Counted from the stretch's first letter, positions 15,725-23,279 are shown. The stretch: 30,025 bases of DNA from Propionibacteriaceae bacterium UBA7704 (GCA_002482525.1 DLGC01000023.1:1-30025), one strand, 5' to 3'. Notes: generated from the sequence alone by a model not told the origin. Made by a program: numbers and translations.

Positions 15725-15832
15725 CAGGTAGTCCTTTCTCGATAGCGCCCATCCTGACAGATGCACGTGATAACCCGGCTCGCGACAGGTACGGTGGAGT
15801 GCAACAACCCCGACTGAGATACCGGAGGCGCC

Positions 15833-16726
15833 GTGAAGACCGAAAAACTGCTCAAGGCGGTCGAAAACAACACTCAGGCAGCCGTCGAGTACCTGACTCC
15901 GTACGTAGTGCAGGCACTGCACGACGGGGGCTACCTCGCCGATCAGGCCTACTCCAAAGTGCGCCCTGCCTTGAAGGATGTCGGCATCCGCAGCGCCCGT
16001 TTTGCCTCCGGGACGTTCGAGAAGGTTCAGCCGACCTTGGACGATGCCATCGGTCGGGTCACCCCGGCGGTGAATGACACCGTCCATCGGGTGCGACCGG
16101 CCGTCGATGATGTGCTGGAGCGAATCCCACCAGTCATTGACTCCGCTCGCGAAAAGGTCCAAGACGAGTTCTTGCCTGCACTTTCCCAGCAGTTGAAGAT
16201 GCTGGCCGAGCAGCCATTGGCCACCGAGCTGAAAGTCGCGGCGGCCTCCGCCGCATTGGCGGCCCAGTTGGACAAGGCCACCGGCAAGAAGAAGAAGTCC
16301 GGCTGGAAGACCTTCGGCAAGATCGTGCTGGCCGGCGCCGTGCTCGCCGGCGTGGCCGTCGCCATCAAGAAGCTGGTCGCCGATCCGTCCACCGGCTGGG
16401 AGACCTACACGCCGAGGGAGAGCGCCTACGTCGCCGATCCGGTTGCCGACGACGAAGCCGACGTCGAGGACACCACCGAGATCCCCGAGGTCGACGAACC
16501 GATCATCGGCGATGCCGATACCGACGAGTTCACCGATGAGAGCCCCTACGGCGAAGGCTCCTACGTCGGCGACGAACCGCCGGAGGACTTCACCATCAAG
16601 GGCAACGACCGTTCGAAGAAGTATCACGTGCCCGGCAGTGCGTCCTATGAGCGCACCAGCGCCGAGGTGTGGTTCGTCAGCGAGGAAGCCGCCGAGGAGG
16701 CTGGTTTCACCAAGGCACAACGCTGA
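15833..16726 (+). CDS. Membrane-associated protein with C-terminal sunset domain
   Basis: 297 residues. The N-terminal half (1-125) is an amphipathic helical region with repeated VRPALKDV, VQPTLDDAI, VTPAVNDTV and VRPAVDDVLERI segments of about 18 residues, resembling an apolipoprotein-like helix repeat. A basic GKKKKSGWK stretch precedes one membrane span (about 162-178). A very acidic region (200-250, rich in D and E) follows. The C-terminal block IKGNDRSKKYHVPGS with ERTSAEVWFVSEEAAEEAGF is the sunset domain found in many actinobacterial proteins. Function is unknown; a structural envelope role is possible. GTG 15833 has a GGAGG ribosome site, and a TACGGT -10-like box lies at 15790-15795. 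It ends at a strong terminator. Confidence 0.85.
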   Translation: MKTEKLLKAVENNTQAAVEYLTPYVVQALHDGGYLADQAYSKVRPALKDVGIRSARFASGTFEKVQPTLDDAIGRVTPAVNDTVHRVRPAVDDVLERIPPVIDSAREKVQDEFLPALSQQLKMLAEQPLATELKVAAASAALAAQLDKATGKKKKSGWKTFGKIVLAGAVLAGVAVAIKKLVADPSTGWETYTPRESAYVADPVADDEADVEDTTEIPEVDEPIIGDADTDEFTDESPYGEGSYVGDEPPEDFTIKGNDRSKKYHVPGSASYERTSAEVWFVSEEAAEEAGFTKAQR

Positions 16727-16738
16727 AAAAATCCTGAG

Positions 16739-16774
16739 AAAAGGGGGGGCCGGCTCACACCGGCGCCCTTTTTT
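16739..16774 (+). terminator. Rho-independent terminator
   Basis: An A/G-rich left arm (AAAAGGGGGGGCCGG, 16739-16753) pairs with CCGGCGCCCTTTTTT (16760-16774), with one mismatch and one bulge. It ends in a six-T run, the only classic terminator in the window. It closes the sunset-domain gene. Confidence 0.85.
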
Positions 16775-16788
16775 CGACCTTCTCGGGT

Positions 16789-17226
16789 GTGACTGCCCTC
16801 AGAAGCGAATACTCATGGGTGCACTCCGCACCCTTCCGTGCCCACCTTCGGCTCCTCCTTGACCGCACCGGCCTGCCCTGGCCTGTGATGGCGCTGGCAG
16901 CCGATGTACCCCATCGACTGGTCGGACGACTGCTGAACACGCCCGGCAGCCGCCGCCTGGAGAAGCTGCCTGCCGAGACCGCACAGCGGCTGCTGGGACT
17001 GACCCATCACACTTTGACTGAACTCAGCCGCCAACAAGTACCGGCACAGGACACCAGCCGAATCCTGGCCGCCCTGCTGGCCGATGGCTGCCCTCCGACC
17101 CAACTGGCGCGCTACTGCCGACTCAGCCGCAGCGAGCTATCGGCGACCTTGGCTTCCCCGACCTGTAGTCGTCTCACCGCACTGCTGGCTCAGTCGGCCC
17201 GGCTGCAATACCGGACCACAGGCTAG
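16789..17226 (+). CDS. Conserved actinobacterial protein, possible HTH fold, function unknown
   Basis: 145 residues beginning MTALRSEYSWVHSAPFRAHLR, an opening I recall from conserved actinobacterial proteins of unknown function. The helix-rich chain contains two segments that could be helix-turn-helix units: PWPVMALAADVPHRLVGRLL (31-50), and CPPTQLARYCRLSRSELSATL near 102-122. DNA binding is possible but unproved. GTG 16789 lies 15 bases after the T-run of the preceding terminator, and no good ribosome site is visible. The TAG stop at 17224-17226 starts the -10 box of the prepilin peptidase. Regulation of that peptidase by this protein is a guess from position only. Confidence 0.72.
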   Translation: MTALRSEYSWVHSAPFRAHLRLLLDRTGLPWPVMALAADVPHRLVGRLLNTPGSRRLEKLPAETAQRLLGLTHHTLTELSRQQVPAQDTSRILAALLADGCPPTQLARYCRLSRSELSATLASPTCSRLTALLAQSARLQYRTTG

Positions 17227-17236
17227 GCTGCCGGTC
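17224..17236 (+). promoter_or_regulatory. Leaderless -10 element of the prepilin peptidase gene
   Basis: TAGGCT (17224-17229) begins with the stop codon of the preceding gene and lies seven bases before GTG 17237. Confidence 0.5.
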
Positions 17237-17899
17237 GTGCCCACCCCACCCCTGGCCGCCGCAGCGACCGCTGCTCTGCTCGCCGTGTGTTGCGTCGCGC
17301 TGACACCACTCCTGCTGAGCTGGCTGCCCGCTCCGCAGGAGGCGCCGCAGGTGCGCTTCGACAAGCTTGCGACCCGTCGGTTCCGGCTGCTGGCACTGGG
17401 AATCACCGCCGGTCTGGGCTGGCTCTGTCTGACGCTGATCGATGCGTCGCTGTGGCCGGTGTGGCTCCCGCTGATCGGTCTGGGCACTCTGCTGGGCCTG
17501 ATCGATGCCCAGACAACCTTCCTCCCCTTCCGGCTCAGCTATCTGACTCTGACCCTGGTGAGCCTAGGCACCCTCGCGAGCGCCTGGTTGCGGAGCGATC
17601 CGTGGTCACTGGTGTGGGCGGCAGCCGGGTCCGCCACCGCCGCCGGCCTGTTCTGGCTGCTGTGGAGATTCAGCGGTGAGAAGTTCGGCTTCGGCGATGT
17701 ACGACTGGCCGCCGTTCTCGGCGTCGTCGGCGGTGCCACCAGCCCGCAGGTTCTGTACTGGATGTTCCTGCTGGGCACCCTCATCGGCGCAATCTGGGCA
17801 ATCGTGGTACGCCTGAAGGGACGCCATCAATTCGCCTACGGCCCCGCCCTGCTGCTGGGCGGCCCCGCTGCATTGCTCCTCAATGCAGCGCTGAGCTAG
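17237..17899 (+). CDS. Type IV prepilin peptidase (A24 family), short form
   Basis: Integral membrane aspartic peptidase of 220 residues that removes leader peptides from prepilins. It has about six hydrophobic segments. Both catalytic aspartates are present: D90 in GLIDAQTTFLP and D154 in GFGDVRLAAVLG. The N-terminal cysteine-rich methyltransferase domain of full PilD is missing, as in TadV/CpaA-like proteins and many Gram-positive forms. GTG 17237 is chosen from the -10 spacing; the frame is open back to 17084 but overlaps the preceding gene. No pilin, tad or com genes are in the window, so its substrate is elsewhere. It converges on trpD with a 46-base gap that holds no clear terminator. 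Confidence 0.9.
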   Translation: MPTPPLAAAATAALLAVCCVALTPLLLSWLPAPQEAPQVRFDKLATRRFRLLALGITAGLGWLCLTLIDASLWPVWLPLIGLGTLLGLIDAQTTFLPFRLSYLTLTLVSLGTLASAWLRSDPWSLVWAAAGSATAAGLFWLLWRFSGEKFGFGDVRLAAVLGVVGGATSPQVLYWMFLLGTLIGAIWAIVVRLKGRHQFAYGPALLLGGPAALLLNAALS

Positions 17900-17945
17900 C
17901 TGCACCACGCCGGGGGCTATTCGGGTCGGTCTCCGCTGGCCGAAC

Positions 17946-18983
17946 TCAGGCCTTCGCACGCCCGGTGGCGGCGACCCAGGTTTCCAGCAGTGCGGCGGCG
18001 GCACCGGAGTCGATGGCCTGACCTGCCCGAGCGAACGGCTCGCGCAACTGATCGGCGACCGGGATGTCGAACACCGGCCCCTCGAAAGCAACGATGGCGG
18101 CCGCGGCATTGAGTTGCACAATGTCGCGGATGGGGCCGGCGGCGCCGGCGAACACCTCTCGCACGACGGCAGCATTGTGAGTCGGGTCGCCACCGACCAA
18201 GGACTCCGGCGTCGAGGCCGAAATACCCAGATCTGTCGGATCGAAGCTGCTTTCCACGACCTGACCGTCGGCGACCACCCACACCCGCGATGCGGTGGTG
18301 GTGGTCAGCTCGTCCAGACCGTCACCGCCGTGGAAGATCAGGCCGCGATGCCCGCGTCCGGCGATCACCTGCGCCATGAGGGCGGCCATGCGCTCATCGG
18401 CCACACCGATCGCCGAAGCGGCCGGACGCGCCGGGTTGGCCAGCGGGCCCAGGAAGTTGAAGATCGTGGGGACACCGAGTTCGCGTCGGGGGCCCGCCGC
18501 GAAACGCAGCGAGGGGTGATACAGCGGAGCGAACATGAACACGATGCCGGCATCGGCCAGCACTTGGGCCTGCGCACTGGGCGGGACGTCCAGGGCGACC
18601 CCGAGGGCCTCCAAGCAGTCCGCGGTGCCACAGGCACTGGAAGCAGCCCGGTTGCCGTGTTTGACCACCGGCACTCCGGCAGCGGCAGCCACCATGGCCG
18701 CCATGGTGGAGATGTTCACCGTCATGGCACGATCCCCGCCAGTACCGACGATATCGACAGCGTCGGTGGTGAGGTCGATCGCGGTGGCCACATCGAGCAT
18801 GGACTGGGCCAAGCCACTGATCTCTGCGGCGGTTTCGCCCTTGGCCCGAAGCGTCACAGCAAAGGCGGCGATCTGGGCATCGGTCGCTTCACCGGCCAGA
18901 ATCTGGCCCATCGCCCAGGTAGCCGCCTCCGGGCTGAGATCACGCCGGGCGGTCAGCGCCGCCAGCACCTCCGGCCAGGTCAC
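17946..18983 (-). CDS. trpD: Anthranilate phosphoribosyltransferase
   Basis: Cytoplasmic enzyme of 345 residues that joins anthranilate and PRPP, the second committed step of tryptophan synthesis. Motifs are GTGGD at 80-84 (PRPP), NIST at 90-93, KHGNR at 108-112 and GPLANPARP further on. The start is GTG 18983, overlapping the receiver gene's stop as GTGA, so the two are translationally coupled. The frame open upstream to 19166 is antisense-phase sequence within the receiver gene. There is no trpE, trpC or other trp gene nearby. M. tuberculosis Rv2192c trpD is likewise isolated next to respiratory genes. Complete and probably active. Confidence 0.96.
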   Translation of the reverse strand: MTWPEVLAALTARRDLSPEAATWAMGQILAGEATDAQIAAFAVTLRAKGETAAEISGLAQSMLDVATAIDLTTDAVDIVGTGGDRAMTVNISTMAAMVAAAAGVPVVKHGNRAASSACGTADCLEALGVALDVPPSAQAQVLADAGIVFMFAPLYHPSLRFAAGPRRELGVPTIFNFLGPLANPARPAASAIGVADERMAALMAQVIAGRGHRGLIFHGGDGLDELTTTTASRVWVVADGQVVESSFDPTDLGISASTPESLVGGDPTHNAAVVREVFAGAAGPIRDIVQLNAAAAIVAFEGPVFDIPVADQLREPFARAGQAIDSGAAAALLETWVAATGRAKA

Positions 18984-19378
18984 GCCTGTGCCGCCTCCTT
19001 GACGCCGAGCAGACCGGCCACCTGCTGCGGCAACGCAACCGGATCCAGCGGATAGGGAGCCATCGCCTCGGCTTCGGACCAGGTGCCCAACCACGCATCG
19101 GCCACGCGGGCGAGCAGAATCAGCACCGGCGGGCAGTCCTCGAACTCGGACTTGAGCTGATGACATAGACCCATGCCGCCGTAGGGCACGGCCTCGCCGT
19201 CCAGGATCAGCAGATCGAACTCAGAGGTGTCCATCGCATTGATCGCGGCAGGCCCGGTGGCGATGTCGACCAGGTCGAGCTCTCGCCCGGCCAGGGTCTT
19301 CCCCAAGGCCACACGCACCTGTTCGCGGACGGTCCGGTCGTCGGAATACACCATGATCCGGGCAGTGGCTGCGCTCAT
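18980..19378 (-). CDS. Degenerate response-regulator receiver domain protein
   Basis: 132 residues with a CheY-like fold only: the acidic pair DD at 13-14 (YSDD), a central strand FDLLILD with D60 in the phosphoacceptor position, and GGMG after it. The conserved Thr/Ser is L in LILLAR, and the conserved Lys before Pro is Y109 in APYPLDP. Phosphotransfer-driven switching is therefore doubtful. No output domain and no histidine kinase are nearby. ATG 19378 is preferred over ATG 19390 because AGGGAG lies at the right distance before it. A TACCAT -10-like box lies at 19409-19414. It is coupled to trpD by a GTGA overlap. Its role may be protein-protein control, but this is inference. Confidence 0.85.
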   Translation of the reverse strand: MSAATARIMVYSDDRTVREQVRVALGKTLAGRELDLVDIATGPAAINAMDTSEFDLLILDGEAVPYGGMGLCHQLKSEFEDCPPVLILLARVADAWLGTWSEAEAMAPYPLDPVALPQQVAGLLGVKEAAQA

Positions 19379-19408
19379 CGTCTCCCTCATTTCAGGTCAG
19401 GCGTTGTC

Positions 19409-19414
19409 ATGGTA
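19409..19414 (-). promoter_or_regulatory. Likely -10 box of the receiver-trpD operon
   Basis: TACCAT on the minus strand matches TAnnnT and would give a leader of about 25 bases carrying the AGGGAG ribosome site. No good -35 is seen. Confidence 0.4.
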
Positions 19415-19480
19415 GCCGCTCAGGCCGGTGGGTCCGAGTCAAGGCTGATCGACGTCCAGCCAGTGAGCCGGCATCCTGGG

Positions 19481-19492
19481 TAGCCTGGTGCG
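19481..19492 (+). promoter_or_regulatory. Leaderless -10 element of guaB1
   Basis: TAGCCT (19481-19486) lies six bases before GTG 19493, with no ribosome site between. Confidence 0.6.
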
Positions 19493-20938
19493 GTGCGATT
19501 CCTTACGGGCAAACCCAGTTACGACCTGACCTACGACGACGTCTTCATGGCGCCCCGACGGTCCTCGGTGACCTCACGGCTGGATGTCGACCTCACCAGC
19601 GGCGACGGGCTGAACCTGCCGCTGCCCCTGGTGGTGGCGAACATGACGGCGATCTCCGGACGACGAATGGCCGAAACGGTGGCCCGTCGCGGCGGTATCG
19701 CGATCATCCCCCAAGACCTGCCCACCGACATCGTGGCGCAGGCGATCGCCAAGGTGAAAGGCGCCCACACGGTCTTCGACACCGCTCTCACCATCGATCC
19801 TCACGCCACCGTGGGCGAGGCTTTGGCCGTCCTGCCACGCCGTTCCCACCAAGTCGTGGTCGTCATCGACGAAGCCGGCACCCCCTTGGGAACCGTCTCC
19901 GAACGCGACCTCAGCGGACTGGACCGGTTCAACCAGGTGCACGAGGCCATGAGCACCGATCTCATCCTGGTGCCCGATACCGCGACCCCGACAGAGGTGT
20001 TCGAGAAGCTGTCGACCCACCGCCACAAGGCGGCCATCGCCGTGCGCGGAACCAGGCTGACCGGCGTCATGACAGTGAAAGGCGCCGTGCGCGCTGAGCT
20101 GTACGCTCCGGCGCTGGACGCCGACGGCGCGCTCAAGATCGGCGTCGCGGTCGGGATCTCCGGTGATGTCGAGGAACGCGTCGAGGCATTGCTGACCGCC
20201 GGTGCCGACGTGCTGGTGATGGATACCGCCCACGGCCACCAGGAGCGCATGATCAGCGCCGTGCAACGCTGCCGGTCGGTGGTGAACGCCGCTGAGCGCG
20301 CCGTCCCGATCGTGGCCGGCAATGTCGTGACCGCCGATGGTGTGGCCGATCTGGTCGAGGCAGGCGCCGATGTGATCAAAGTCGGTGTCGGACCCGGTGC
20401 GATGTGCACCACCCGGATGCAGACCGGAGTGGGCCGTCCGCAGTTCTCGGCCGTGCTGGAGTGCGCCGCCGAAGCCCGCGATGCCGGCAAGGCTATCTGG
20501 GCCGATGGTGGGGTTCGGCATCCTCGCGACGTTGCGCTTGCGCTGGCCGCCGGTGCCGGTGCGGTGATGATCGGCTCCTGGTTCGCCGGCACCTTCGAAT
20601 CACCCGGCGAGTTGCTGTTCGCCGCCGACGGACGCCCGTACAAGGAATCCTTCGGGATGGCGTCGGCACGAGCGGTGCGGGCGCGGACGCGCAATCAGTC
20701 CGCCTTCGAGCGGGCCACCGCGGCCCTGTTCGAGGAGGGCATCTCTTCGTCACGGATGTACCTGGACCCCGAACGCCCCGGTGTGGAGGATCTGATCGAT
20801 TTCATCGTCTCCGGAGTGCGCAGTTCCTGCACCTACGCCGGCGCCCGCACCCTGACTGAGTTCACCAATCAGGCCATCGTCGGCGTGCAATCGGCGTCCG
20901 GCTACAACGAGGGTCGCCCTCTCCACTCCAGCTGGTAA
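19493..20938 (+). CDS. guaB1: GuaB1-family IMP dehydrogenase-like protein (probable GMP reductase)
   Basis: 481-residue cytoplasmic purine enzyme with an IMPDH/GMPR barrel. The N-terminus is TYDDVFMAPR with the VVANMTAISG block. Two CBS motifs lie at about 93-205. The catalytic loop GVGPGAMCTTRMQTGVG has C305, followed by WADGGVRHPRDVALALAAGA. The ending GYNEGRPLHSSW is typical of the GuaB1 group, not GuaB2. In mycobacteria GuaB1 is reported to be a CBS-containing GMP reductase (GMP to IMP), so the same role is likely here: purine salvage controlled by nucleotide binding to CBS. It is divergent from the receiver-trpD operon, and its 3' end faces a nested palindrome. Distinguishing it from true IMPDH rests on family resemblance. 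Confidence 0.92.
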   Translation: MRFLTGKPSYDLTYDDVFMAPRRSSVTSRLDVDLTSGDGLNLPLPLVVANMTAISGRRMAETVARRGGIAIIPQDLPTDIVAQAIAKVKGAHTVFDTALTIDPHATVGEALAVLPRRSHQVVVVIDEAGTPLGTVSERDLSGLDRFNQVHEAMSTDLILVPDTATPTEVFEKLSTHRHKAAIAVRGTRLTGVMTVKGAVRAELYAPALDADGALKIGVAVGISGDVEERVEALLTAGADVLVMDTAHGHQERMISAVQRCRSVVNAAERAVPIVAGNVVTADGVADLVEAGADVIKVGVGPGAMCTTRMQTGVGRPQFSAVLECAAEARDAGKAIWADGGVRHPRDVALALAAGAGAVMIGSWFAGTFESPGELLFAADGRPYKESFGMASARAVRARTRNQSAFERATAALFEEGISSSRMYLDPERPGVEDLIDFIVSGVRSSCTYAGARTLTEFTNQAIVGVQSASGYNEGRPLHSSW

Positions 20939-20942
20939 CCCC

Positions 20943-21012
20943 CACTCTGCGCTCGAATTGCGTCTTTGCGCTCGAAGTTTCGAGCGCAAAGAGCGGGTTT
21001 CGGGCGCAGAGT
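20943..21012. repeat. Nested palindromic element
   Basis: An inner perfect 13-bp stem (CTTTGCGCTCGAA, 20964-20976, with TTCGAGCGCAAAG, 20979-20991) is separated by only GT. It is enclosed by an outer pair, CACTCTGCGCTCGAA (20943-20957) with TTCGGGCGCAGAGT (20999-21012), one mismatch in the core. The GCGCTCGAA motif occurs in both layers, so the element looks duplicated. It lies between convergent guaB1 and the 200-residue gene and could be a terminator or a short mobile repeat. There is no T-run. Confidence 0.7.
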
Positions 21013-21058
21013 AGGTGGAGGGTGGTGGCGTCGGGCCGGGAGCGCCTCTCGGCGCGGG

Positions 21059-21073
21059 GCCGCTCGAAGCGGC
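21059..21073. terminator. Small GC hairpin downstream of convergent genes
   Basis: GCCGCT-CGA-AGCGGC is a perfect 6-bp stem with a three-base loop, without a T-run, in the 198-base gap between two convergent genes. It may help end transcription of the leftward gene. The rest of this gap shows no coding signal. Confidence 0.35.
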
Positions 21074-21136
21074 GAATGTTGGAGCCCGGGGCTACCGCAG
21101 CCCGACACCGAGACCGAGCATAGGTCAGGCGTCGAA

Positions 21137-21739
21137 TCACTCCAACTTGCCGCTACGCCACAGTGCCGCACTGGCGGTCAGATCGACGGCCATGTCTTGC
21201 AGCCGTACCGCAGTCAACACGGCCTTCTCGCCACCGGTGGAATCGGCCCGCCCCGAGGCGACCACGTGACAGAACGCAGCGGCTCGTTCCAGGGCAATCG
21301 CGACATCGCCGCGGAAGGCACCTCGAAGGATCTCGTCAGCGACGATGCGAACCTCCGCCGGCCCCGGCGGGTCCACACCGGCGACGGCGTGATTGGGTTC
21401 GGTGAACCGGATCCCGGCGCCATACTCGCGGGCCGCCTCCGCGGGTTTGGTGGCCACCCATTCCCGCAACAGGTATAGCCGCCACAGCACCCCCGGCAGA
21501 CTGCGGGCCGGACGCACCGCCCACACCTCGGCGAGCGTGTCGAGCCCGACCTCGTCGGTCAATGCGATCAGCCGCTCGGTCACCGCCGGGTCATCGGCTG
21601 CTCGACCAGTGCGCAGCAAGGCCGCTGCCGACTCGTGGGCGGCATGCAGCGTAGCAACCGGATCGGTCGGCTCACCCAAGGCTTCCAATGCCGAGGGGTC
21701 CCGAAAGGCGGGACGTCGCGGCTTTCGTGGTTCACTCAT
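21137..21739 (-). CDS. Conserved actinobacterial protein, function unknown
   Basis: 200 residues, soluble and helix-rich, no signal peptide. A basic, proline-containing start (SEPRKPRRPAFRDPS) is followed by GRAADDPAVTERLIAL. The next blocks are LPGVLWRLYLLREWV and PGPAEVRIVADEILRGAFRGDVAIALERAAAFCHVVASGRA. I recall similar block order in unannotated actinobacterial proteins, but can name no family or catalytic motif. ATG 21739 follows a TAGCCT box by seven bases, so the mRNA is probably leaderless. It converges on guaB1, and 56 bases separate its start from the AhpD-like gene's stop. Confidence 0.75.
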   Translation of the reverse strand: MSEPRKPRRPAFRDPSALEALGEPTDPVATLHAAHESAAALLRTGRAADDPAVTERLIALTDEVGLDTLAEVWAVRPARSLPGVLWRLYLLREWVATKPAEAAREYGAGIRFTEPNHAVAGVDPPGPAEVRIVADEILRGAFRGDVAIALERAAAFCHVVASGRADSTGGEKAVLTAVRLQDMAVDLTASAALWRSGKLE

Positions 21740-21752
21740 CGCGGCCAGGCTA
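21740..21752 (-). promoter_or_regulatory. Leaderless -10 element of the 200-residue gene
   Basis: On the minus strand TAGCCT (21752-21747) lies seven bases before ATG 21739. Confidence 0.6.
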
Positions 21753-21795
21753 GCTCCTGCGCTCAGGCCTCACTGCTCGAATCCGTTCGCAGAGG

Positions 21796-22356
21796 TTAGG
21801 CAGGGCCTGCTGCAGGCAGTTCGCAGTCGGTGCGGAATCCGGCAGGAGGAATCCCCAGGGCTTGAATCACCCGAGCCCAGTAGTTCACTTGGGCGGCCGT
21901 GGTCGCCAGAATCACCAGCTCCCGCTCGGTGTACGCCTCACGCAAGGCGGCCATCAGATCCGCTGGGAACTCCAGCGGGGAACTCGAGATCCGCCGGGTG
22001 TACTCGATGGCGAGCCGCTCGGCGACAGTAAAGGTGTCGACCGCGTCCAGATCACCGGCCAAAGCCTCGGCCTCGGCGTCGCTGACGCCAGCCTGGTCGT
22101 ACTCAAAACCGTTCATGTCCACGCAGAAAGCGCAGTTGGCGGTGATCGAGGCGCTCATCCGCACCAGCTTCAGCAGCCGCGGCGACGGTTCGTCATGCGC
22201 GACCAACGACTCCAACACGCCAGCGCCGATAGCCGCCTTCGGGTACCACGACAGCAGCCGAGCGGGCAGCATTCGGCGTCCGGTGACCCGCTCGGAGATG
22301 GCCACGCCCAAGCGCAGCACGGGGTTCATCCGGCGGGGTTCCTCGATCAGGGGCAT
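21796..22356 (-). CDS. Carboxymuconolactone decarboxylase/AhpD-like protein
   Basis: 186-residue protein of the AhpD-like fold. The core ASITANCAFCVDMNGFEY has a CxxC pair (C75, C78). The histidine seen in CxxCxxxH AhpD proteins is N82 here, so it belongs to the CxxCxD-type branch rather than true AhpD. A second helix block, REAYTERELVILATTAAQVNYWARVIQALGIPP, is typical of the family. A thiol-based peroxide or radical defence role is possible, but the substrate is unknown. ATG 22356 is preferred to TTG 22383. It lies 39 bases downstream of erpA on the same strand and may be cotranscribed with it, which would suit a redox or iron-sulfur protection role. Confidence 0.85.
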   Translation of the reverse strand: MPLIEEPRRMNPVLRLGVAISERVTGRRMLPARLLSWYPKAAIGAGVLESLVAHDEPSPRLLKLVRMSASITANCAFCVDMNGFEYDQAGVSDAEAEALAGDLDAVDTFTVAERLAIEYTRRISSSPLEFPADLMAALREAYTERELVILATTAAQVNYWARVIQALGIPPAGFRTDCELPAAGPA

Positions 22357-22395
22357 GACCCCATCATCTCCGGTTGTCCACAACCGGAGCCAGGA

Positions 22396-22740
22396 TCACT
22401 GGAAGGAATCGCCGCAGGCGCAGGAGTTCGTGGCGTTGGGGTTATCGATGGTGAACCCCTGCTGGGAAATGGTGTCCACGAAATCGATGGTGGCACCCAT
22501 CAGGTACGGGAAGCTCATCTTGTCGGTGATCACCTTGGTGCCGAACTGCTCGGCCACCACGTCATCATCGGACTGTTTGTCGTCCAAGGCGAGCTGATAG
22601 CGCAGGCCCGAGCAACCGCCGGGAGCGACCGAGATGCGCAGCAGCAGGTCGGGGGTGCCATCTGCCTCGAGCAGAGACTGGACCTTCTTGGCCGCGCCTT
22701 CGGTCAGAGTGATGCCAGCGGTGGTCTGGTCAACCGTCAT
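22396..22740 (-). CDS. erpA: Iron-sulfur cluster insertion protein ErpA/HesB family
   Basis: 114-residue A-type iron-sulfur carrier that delivers clusters to apoproteins. The three ligand cysteines are in place: C43 in APGGCSGLRY, and C107 and C109 in NSCACGDSF. SFPYLMGATIDFVD in the middle is typical. The best match in actinobacteria is the Rv2204c-type single-copy carrier. ATG 22740 has a GGAAGGA ribosome site. There are no other isc or suf genes in the window. Clients nearby could include the UvrC-like cysteine cluster of the DEDDh fusion, but that is inference. Confidence 0.95.
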   Translation of the reverse strand: MTVDQTTAGITLTEGAAKKVQSLLEADGTPDLLLRISVAPGGCSGLRYQLALDDKQSDDDVVAEQFGTKVITDKMSFPYLMGATIDFVDTISQQGFTIDNPNATNSCACGDSFQ

Positions 22741-22860
22741 GGGTTCATGTCCTTCCAGTGCCGATCACGAGCGCCGTCAACAGTGCCACGGCGTCCGTCG
22801 GATTCGCCGCAAGTGTACGTGTGGTTGCAGCTGCGCTGAACGGGTTCGCGGCCGGGAAAT

Positions 22861-22877
22861 GCCCGCTGGGGGCGGGC
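22861..22877 (-). terminator. GC hairpin after the coiled-coil gene
   Basis: GCCCGC-TGGGG-GCGGGC is a perfect 6-bp stem lying 31 bases past the stop of the leftward coiled-coil gene. It has no T-run and may be an I-shaped terminator. The remaining bases to erpA hold no supported gene. Confidence 0.4.
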
Positions 22878-22907
22878 TGGTTGGCAATACTGCGCAACAA
22901 CGCGGGC

Positions 22908-23243
22908 TCAATGAGGGTCAGCGAAGGGTGGCTGCTCGAAGCCGGCGACTGGCTCCTCGGTTGCCAACTCCGCGGGCTCGATGCCGCCTTCGGAGTTCAA
23001 GCGAAACTGCCGCCGGGCGGCTTCGGCTTCGGCACGCCGCTGCGCCACCCGCACGGCGACCTGCTGCTGCGCGGTATCCAACTGCTGTTGTTGACGCGCG
23101 GCGTCGTCGACGCTCAGGTGCGGACGATCGATCTGCAATCGGCGAATAGCGGCCTGTAACTCCGCCAGTTCGGACTGCGCCTGATGCAGCGCGCGCAGCC
23201 GCCGCTGATACTCGATGGCGAGTTCCGAGGGATCGCTGGACAC
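22908..23243 (-). CDS. Small coiled-coil protein, function unknown
   Basis: 111 residues from GTG 23243, which follows a strong AGAGGAGG ribosome site; the longer open frame to 23468 runs antisense to the DUF3043 gene. Residues 8-75 form a long helix with heptad-like LAELQAAIRRLQ and Q-rich ARQQQQLDTAQQQVAVRVAQRR segments, a probable coiled coil. The last 30 residues are acidic and disordered-looking. No domain is recognised. It is divergent from DUF3043 with about 70 bases between starts. Confidence 0.75.
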   Translation of the reverse strand: MSSDPSELAIEYQRRLRALHQAQSELAELQAAIRRLQIDRPHLSVDDAARQQQQLDTAQQQVAVRVAQRRAEAEAARRQFRLNSEGGIEPAELATEEPVAGFEQPPFADPH

Positions 23244-23273
23244 CTCGCCTCCTCTGAATCGTCGACTGTGACC

Positions 23274-23279
23274 TAGGAT
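23274..23279 (+). promoter_or_regulatory. Likely -10 box of the DUF3043 gene
   Basis: TAGGAT matches TAnnnT and would give a leader of about 30 bases containing AGGCAGG before GTG 23315. No clear -35 is seen. Confidence 0.4.

Noticed and set aside
15725..16720. N-terminal extension of the cyclophilin frame
   Set aside because: Antisense to the sunset-domain gene. ATG 15724 with a ribosome site gives the normal family length.
22758..23159. A 133-codon plus-strand frame between erpA and DUF3043
   Set aside because: It lies antisense to the coiled-coil gene, which has a strong ribosome site and a protein-like composition.
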